Shown here: in pieces, positions 41,719-44,643 of the stretch
Layout of the letters: each line of letters starts with the position of its first letter
Position numbering within the stretch: position 1 is the stretch's first letter
Assembly (NCBI GenBank): GCA_947448025.1
Contig: CANFLV010000027.1
Coordinates: forward strand, 1 to 44,643
Length of the DNA stretch: 44,643 bases
DNA from: Oxalobacteraceae bacterium
Lineage (GTDB): Bacteria; Pseudomonadota; Gammaproteobacteria; Burkholderiales; Burkholderiaceae_D
Reading direction: 5' to 3'
Position numbers and translations under genes: made by a program
Notes under the pieces: model-generated
The model's input: only the letters and a program-made list of their open reading frames with translations
Database searches by the model: none
What the model was told of the DNA's origin: nothing

Positions 41719-42933
41719 ATGACTTCCAAAACCGCGCCACTGGCGCAGTACGCGCATGCCCCTTTGTTAGTCCTGATCGCGCTGTGCCTGATGCTGCAGC
41801 CGCTGTCGACCGACCTGTATCTTGCGTCCCTGCCCGGCCTGGCGCTCAGTTTCAATGTCGCGCCGTCGGTGGTGCAATTAACCTTGTCGTTGTTCGTGAT
41901 CGGCTTTGGCGCGGCACAGCTGATCATTGGTCCGCTGTCGGACCGCTTTGGTCGCCGGCCAATTTTATTGGGTGGACTAGGCGTGTATCTCAGCGCATCG
42001 GCATTGTGCGCGCTGGCGCCCGCGATCAATGTATTGATCGCAGCGAGGTTCGTGCAAGCCATCGGCTGCTGCACGGCCGTGATCGTGGCGCGCGCTATCG
42101 TACGCGATGCCTACGCGCCCGAAGACAGCGCCAAAGTCATTGCGCGCGCGGCGAGCTGGCTGTCGCTGGCACCGATCTTCGGCCCCATCCTCGGCTCGTA
42201 TTTGCAGGTCGGCTTAGGCTGGCGCGCCGCCTTTGTCGCGCTCGGCCTGATCTCCGCCGCCTTGCTCACATTAGTCTTGCTGCGCCTGCCGGAAACGAAT
42301 GCGCACAAGAATCCGCAAGCCACGGAATGGCACGGCCTGCTGGCCAATTATCGTCTGGTGCTGGGCGCACGCGAATTCTGGGCGTATGCCTTGCCCGGTG
42401 CATTTTCGTACGGCGCGATTTTTTGCTTCATCTCGGGCTCATCCGTGGTGCTGATCCGCGTGCTGCATGTGCCGACGGCCTGGTTCGGTTACTGTTTTGC
42501 TATCGGCGTGTCGGGCTATACGCTGGGTACGCTCGTATGTCGCCGCCTGATCCCACTCATCGGCACGACGCGCACACTGCAAATCGGCGCCAGTATTTCG
42601 CTGGCCTCGGGGCTGCTGTTCCTCGGCGCGGTCACGCTCGGCATTGCGCACTGGTCGCTGGTAGTGGCAGCGATGTTTTTGACGATGGGCGCGCACGGCT
42701 TCAATTTTCCGGTTTCACAGTCGGGCGCCGTGACGCCCTTTCCGAAACAGGCAGGCACTGCGGCAGGATTGGCGGGCGCGTTTTACATGGCAGTCGCCTT
42801 CATCGTCGGCACTATCGTCGGCGCCACGCATAATGGCAGCCTGTTTCCGCTAGCGCTGATTTCCTGCACGCTCGGCATCCTGATTTTCGGCTCAGTACGC
42901 GGCGTCCCCTCGATTAGCGTGCGAACGACCTAA
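41719..42933 (+). CDS. MFS drug-resistance transporter, Bcr/CflA family
   Basis: A proton-driven efflux pump with 12 helices, 404 residues. The Bcr/CflA signature is [24 protein letters not shown], with the MFS loop motif [16 protein letters not shown] (between helices 2 and 3). Drug specificity cannot be read from sequence. It starts 7 bp after mutL and ends 7 bp before miaA, so it is inserted in the mutL-miaA unit. Confidence 0.9.
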   Translation: MTSKTAPLAQYAHAPLLVLIALCLMLQPLSTDLYLASLPGLALSFNVAPSVVQLTLSLFVIGFGAAQLIIGPLSDRFGRRPILLGGLGVYLSASALCALAPAINVLIAARFVQAIGCCTAVIVARAIVRDAYAPEDSAKVIARAASWLSLAPIFGPILGSYLQVGLGWRAAFVALGLISAALLTLVLLRLPETNAHKNPQATEWHGLLANYRLVLGAREFWAYALPGAFSYGAIFCFISGSSVVLIRVLHVPTAWFGYCFAIGVSGYTLGTLVCRRLIPLIGTTRTLQIGASISLASGLLFLGAVTLGIAHWSLVVAAMFLTMGAHGFNFPVSQSGAVTPFPKQAGTAAGLAGAFYMAVAFIVGTIVGATHNGSLFPLALISCTLGILIFGSVRGVPSISVRTT

Positions 42934-42940
42934 GGCGATC

Positions 42941-43885
42941 ATGCAAACAAAACCGCTCGCCATCGCCATCATGGGCCCGACCGCTTCGGGTAAAACTGCC
43001 GCCGCGCTGGAAATCGCGCGCCATCTGCCTTGCGAAATCATCTCCGTCGATTCGGCGCTGGTCTTTCGCGGCATGGATATCGGCACCGCCAAGCCGACCG
43101 CTGCTGAACGCGCCGTCGCACCGCATCACCTGATCGACATCCTGGATCCGCTCGACGCGTATTCAGTGATGCAGTTTCGCGATGACGCTCTGCGACTGAC
43201 GCAAGACATCCTCGCGCGAGGCAAGTTGCCCTTGCTGGTCGGCGGCACGATGTTGTACTTCAAAGGCTTGCGCGATGGTCTCGATGATTTGCCCAAGGCC
43301 GACGCCGACTTGCGCGCGCGGCTCGATGCGCAGTTCGTGCAGCTGGGCGCGCCAGCCATGCACGCAAGGCTGGCGGAACTGGATCCGGCGACGGCAGCGC
43401 GGCTGAAGCCAAACGACAGCCAGCGTATCCAGCGCGCGATTGAAATCATCGAGTTAAGCGGCCAGACCATGTCGAGCCTGCTGGCGAAAGCGCCGAAGCA
43501 GGAATTGCCATTCAAGCTACTTCCATTGGCAATGGAACCGTCCGATCGCAGCGTCCTTCATGCGCGCATCGCCGCCCGCTTCGACGCAATGCTCGATCCA
43601 GTCCACGGCGGCCTGATCGCAGAAGTACAAGCCTTGCGCGCGCGCGGCGATCTGCATGCCGACATGACCTCGATGCGCTGTGTCGGCTACCGGCAAACCT
43701 GGGATTATCTCGATGGCGCCTATGACCTGGCCACGCTGAGAGATCTCAGTATTTTCGCCACGCGTCAGCTGGCAAAACGCCAGCTGACCTGGCTGCGTTC
43801 GATGATGGACAGGATCATCATCGACTGTAACGATGGCGAGGCGACGAATAAAGTCATGGCCGAAGTAAGGAAAGCGCTTCTTTAA
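42941..43885 (+). CDS. miaA: tRNA dimethylallyltransferase
   Basis: Adds a dimethylallyl group to N6 of A37 in tRNAs reading UNN codons. 314 residues. The P-loop is [16 protein letters not shown] (about residues 11-26), with [34 protein letters not shown], and the RYRQT-type motif seen as [11 protein letters not shown]. 8 bp after the MFS gene. A tRNA-Met gene follows 53 bp later. Confidence 0.96.
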   Translation: MQTKPLAIAIMGPTASGKTAAALEIARHLPCEIISVDSALVFRGMDIGTAKPTAAERAVAPHHLIDILDPLDAYSVMQFRDDALRLTQDILARGKLPLLVGGTMLYFKGLRDGLDDLPKADADLRARLDAQFVQLGAPAMHARLAELDPATAARLKPNDSQRIQRAIEIIELSGQTMSSLLAKAPKQELPFKLLPLAMEPSDRSVLHARIAARFDAMLDPVHGGLIAEVQALRARGDLHADMTSMRCVGYRQTWDYLDGAYDLATLRDLSIFATRQLAKRQLTWLRSMMDRIIIDCNDGEATNKVMAEVRKALL

Positions 43886-43938
43886 ATCAACCCGTCCTTG
43901 ACATCACTTGCGAGTCCCTAGATAATGTTCGGCTTACT

Positions 43939-44015
43939 GGTGATATAGCTCAGTTGGTTAGAGCACAGCACTCATAATGCTGGGGTCGGTGGTTCAAATC
44001 CACCTATCACCACCA
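43939..44015 (+). tRNA. tRNA-Met(CAU), elongator
   Basis: 77 nt including CCA. The acceptor stem GGTGATA/TATCACC, D-stem, anticodon stem with loop CTCATAA, and T-arm GGTGG-TTCAAAT-CCACC all pair. The body around the anticodon (GAGCACAGCACTCATAATGCTGGGGTC) matches the elongator Met type, unlike the Ile2 gene at 3323. Confidence 0.9.
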
Positions 44016-44033
44016 AAATTCTTCAGTAGAAAC

Positions 44034-44064
44034 AAGCACTTACAGCGATGTAAGTGCTTTTTTT
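44034..44064 (+). terminator. Rho-independent terminator after tRNA-Met
   Basis: AAGCACTTACA and TGTAAGTGCTT, 11-bp arms with a GCGA tetraloop and a T-run of 7. It lies 18 bp after the tRNA. Confidence 0.9.
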
Positions 44065-44070
44065 ACGCCT

Positions 44071-44102
44071 AAAAGTAGTCTACTTTTGGCTAGACTACTT
44101 TT
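44071..44102. repeat. Inverted repeat with further TAGACTACTTT copy upstream of integrase
   Basis: 12-bp arms AAAAGTAGTCTA and TAGACTACTTTT around an 8-base centre. A third copy TAGACTACTTT is at 44204-44214. The stretch also holds a near direct repeat CTACTTTTGGCTA / CTACTTTTTGGCTA. These are candidates for integrase arm sites or an autoregulatory operator. The remaining bases of 44103-44203 show nothing. Confidence 0.5.
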
Positions 44103-44216
44103 TGGCTATTTTTCACAGCCCTTTTTCACTGAATCCTTTGGTATTTTTTGATGAAAATTGATGAATACTAGGGCTGGTTTCGCATTACGCTGAAATAGGA
44201 AACTAGACTACTTTCA

Positions 44217-44222
44217 TATAAT
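44217..44222 (+). promoter_or_regulatory. -10 box of the right-end integrase
   Basis: TATAAT 8 bp before the integrase ATG, implying a very short leader or none. The spacer contains the third TAGACTACTTT copy (44204-44214), so a protein bound there would sit on the promoter. No clear -35. Confidence 0.5.
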
Positions 44223-44230
44223 ATTGCTCA

Positions 44231-44643
44231 ATGGCAAACGAACTAATCATTGAGACCACAGCATCAAGTCAAAAGCGACACCGCGCATCCCCTATTCCCG
44301 AATCAGTTACCTACATCTCAGGTTATCCAGAAAAATTATTCATTTATCAGCTTGAAGCGTCAAAATATTGGTGGGCGCGCTATTACATCAGCGGCAAGAT
44401 CGTCAGACGCAGCACGAAAACAGACAATAAAAAGCTCGCACTTGAAGCAGCCAAAGCTTTTTACAACGAACTCAATCACCGAGTGCACTCAGGACTTGGC
44501 GTTGGGAAGAAAAATACTTTTGCTGCGTGCTCCAAAGCCGTACTCAGTGAACAGAAGGCACAGCGAGATCGCGGACAACTCTCTGATGTCACATACAAGC
44601 TCAACGAGTACAGACTGAAGAAATTGATATTGCCGTTCTTCAA
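44231..44643 (+). CDS. Tyrosine site-specific integrase, N-terminal part (3' partial)
   Basis: Open from ATG 44231 to the end of the window (137 complete codons). It has the N-terminal part of a phage/island integrase: a WARYYISGKIVRRSTKTDNKKLALEAAKAFYNEL segment (an AP2-like/arm-binding type) and a start of the SAM-like core-binding domain (KLNEYRLKKLILPFF). The catalytic domain is outside the window. It reads away from the tRNA-Met gene 216 bp upstream, the usual arrangement for a tRNA-integrated island. It resembles the left-end integrase in style but is a different protein. Confidence 0.75.
   Translation, partial: MANELIIETTASSQKRHRASPIPESVTYISGYPEKLFIYQLEASKYWWARYYISGKIVRRSTKTDNKKLALEAAKAFYNELNHRVHSGLGVGKKNTFAACSKAVLSEQKAQRDRGQLSDVTYKLNEYRLKKLILPFF

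Noticed and set aside
41784-42833. 349-residue frame inside the MFS gene
   Set aside because: Same strand, other frame, Arg-rich product with no recognisable fold; the Bcr/CflA frame explains the region.
1-44643. CRISPR array
   Set aside because: No regularly spaced repeats of 24-40 bp were seen.

Overview
The window looks like chromosomal DNA of a betaproteobacterium of the order Burkholderiales, most like Oxalobacteraceae (inferred from gene order and protein character, not from a database search). The rpsU-yqeY-dnaG-rpoD macromolecular-synthesis cluster, the queG/tsaE-amiC-mutL-miaA block, a phasin (polyhydroxyalkanoate storage), and an nrtABD-nirBD-nasA nitrate assimilation operon all fit. 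Most of the window is GC-rich core genome. Both ends are AT-richer, tRNA-linked mobile DNA.

Left edge (1-3650): the 3' end of an IS3-family element has landed inside a tyrosine integrase gene and cut off its catalytic C-terminus. Next to it is a two-gene unit with a 4-bp overlap: a membrane-anchored coiled-coil protein and a PD-(D/E)XK-type nuclease candidate. These follow a tRNA-Ile(CAU) gene whose anticodon loop is interrupted by a 247-nt group I intron. About 200 bp further on, towards rpoD, lies a second, intron-free copy of only the 5' half of the same tRNA.

3930-14392 (all minus strand): rpoD (long Lys/Ala/Pro-rich N-terminus), dnaG, yqeY, rpsU, a BaiN-type flavoprotein, a YbdK carboxylate-amine ligase with a cation/proton antiporter, and ybiB, which sits directly behind nasA.

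14403-24071 (minus strand): nitrate assimilation. NrtABD imports nitrate, NasA reduces it to nitrite, and NirBD reduces nitrite to ammonium. A NasT-like ANTAR antiterminator gene lies upstream. A near-perfect sigma-54 promoter with a plausible NtrC half-site pair precedes nrtA, so nitrogen control by NtrC plus leader-RNA antitermination is the likely logic.

24146-29053: tsaD, plsY, ybaK, a phasin gene, a GNAT acetyltransferase, xerD and ogt. A structured, gene-free stretch at 29037-29250 may encode a small RNA.

29333-36102: a C4-dicarboxylate TRAP transporter (dctPQM, minus strand) diverges from a DctS/DctR-type sensor kinase and FixJ-like regulator, followed by an AEC-family permease. A long dyad lies in the divergent promoter region.

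36112-43885: queG diverges from tsaE-amiC; then come dedA (opposite strand), mutL, a Bcr/CflA-type MFS transporter, and miaA. The right edge has an elongator tRNA-Met gene, its terminator, a set of inverted and direct repeats, and the start of another tyrosine integrase that runs off the window, marking a second tRNA-linked island.
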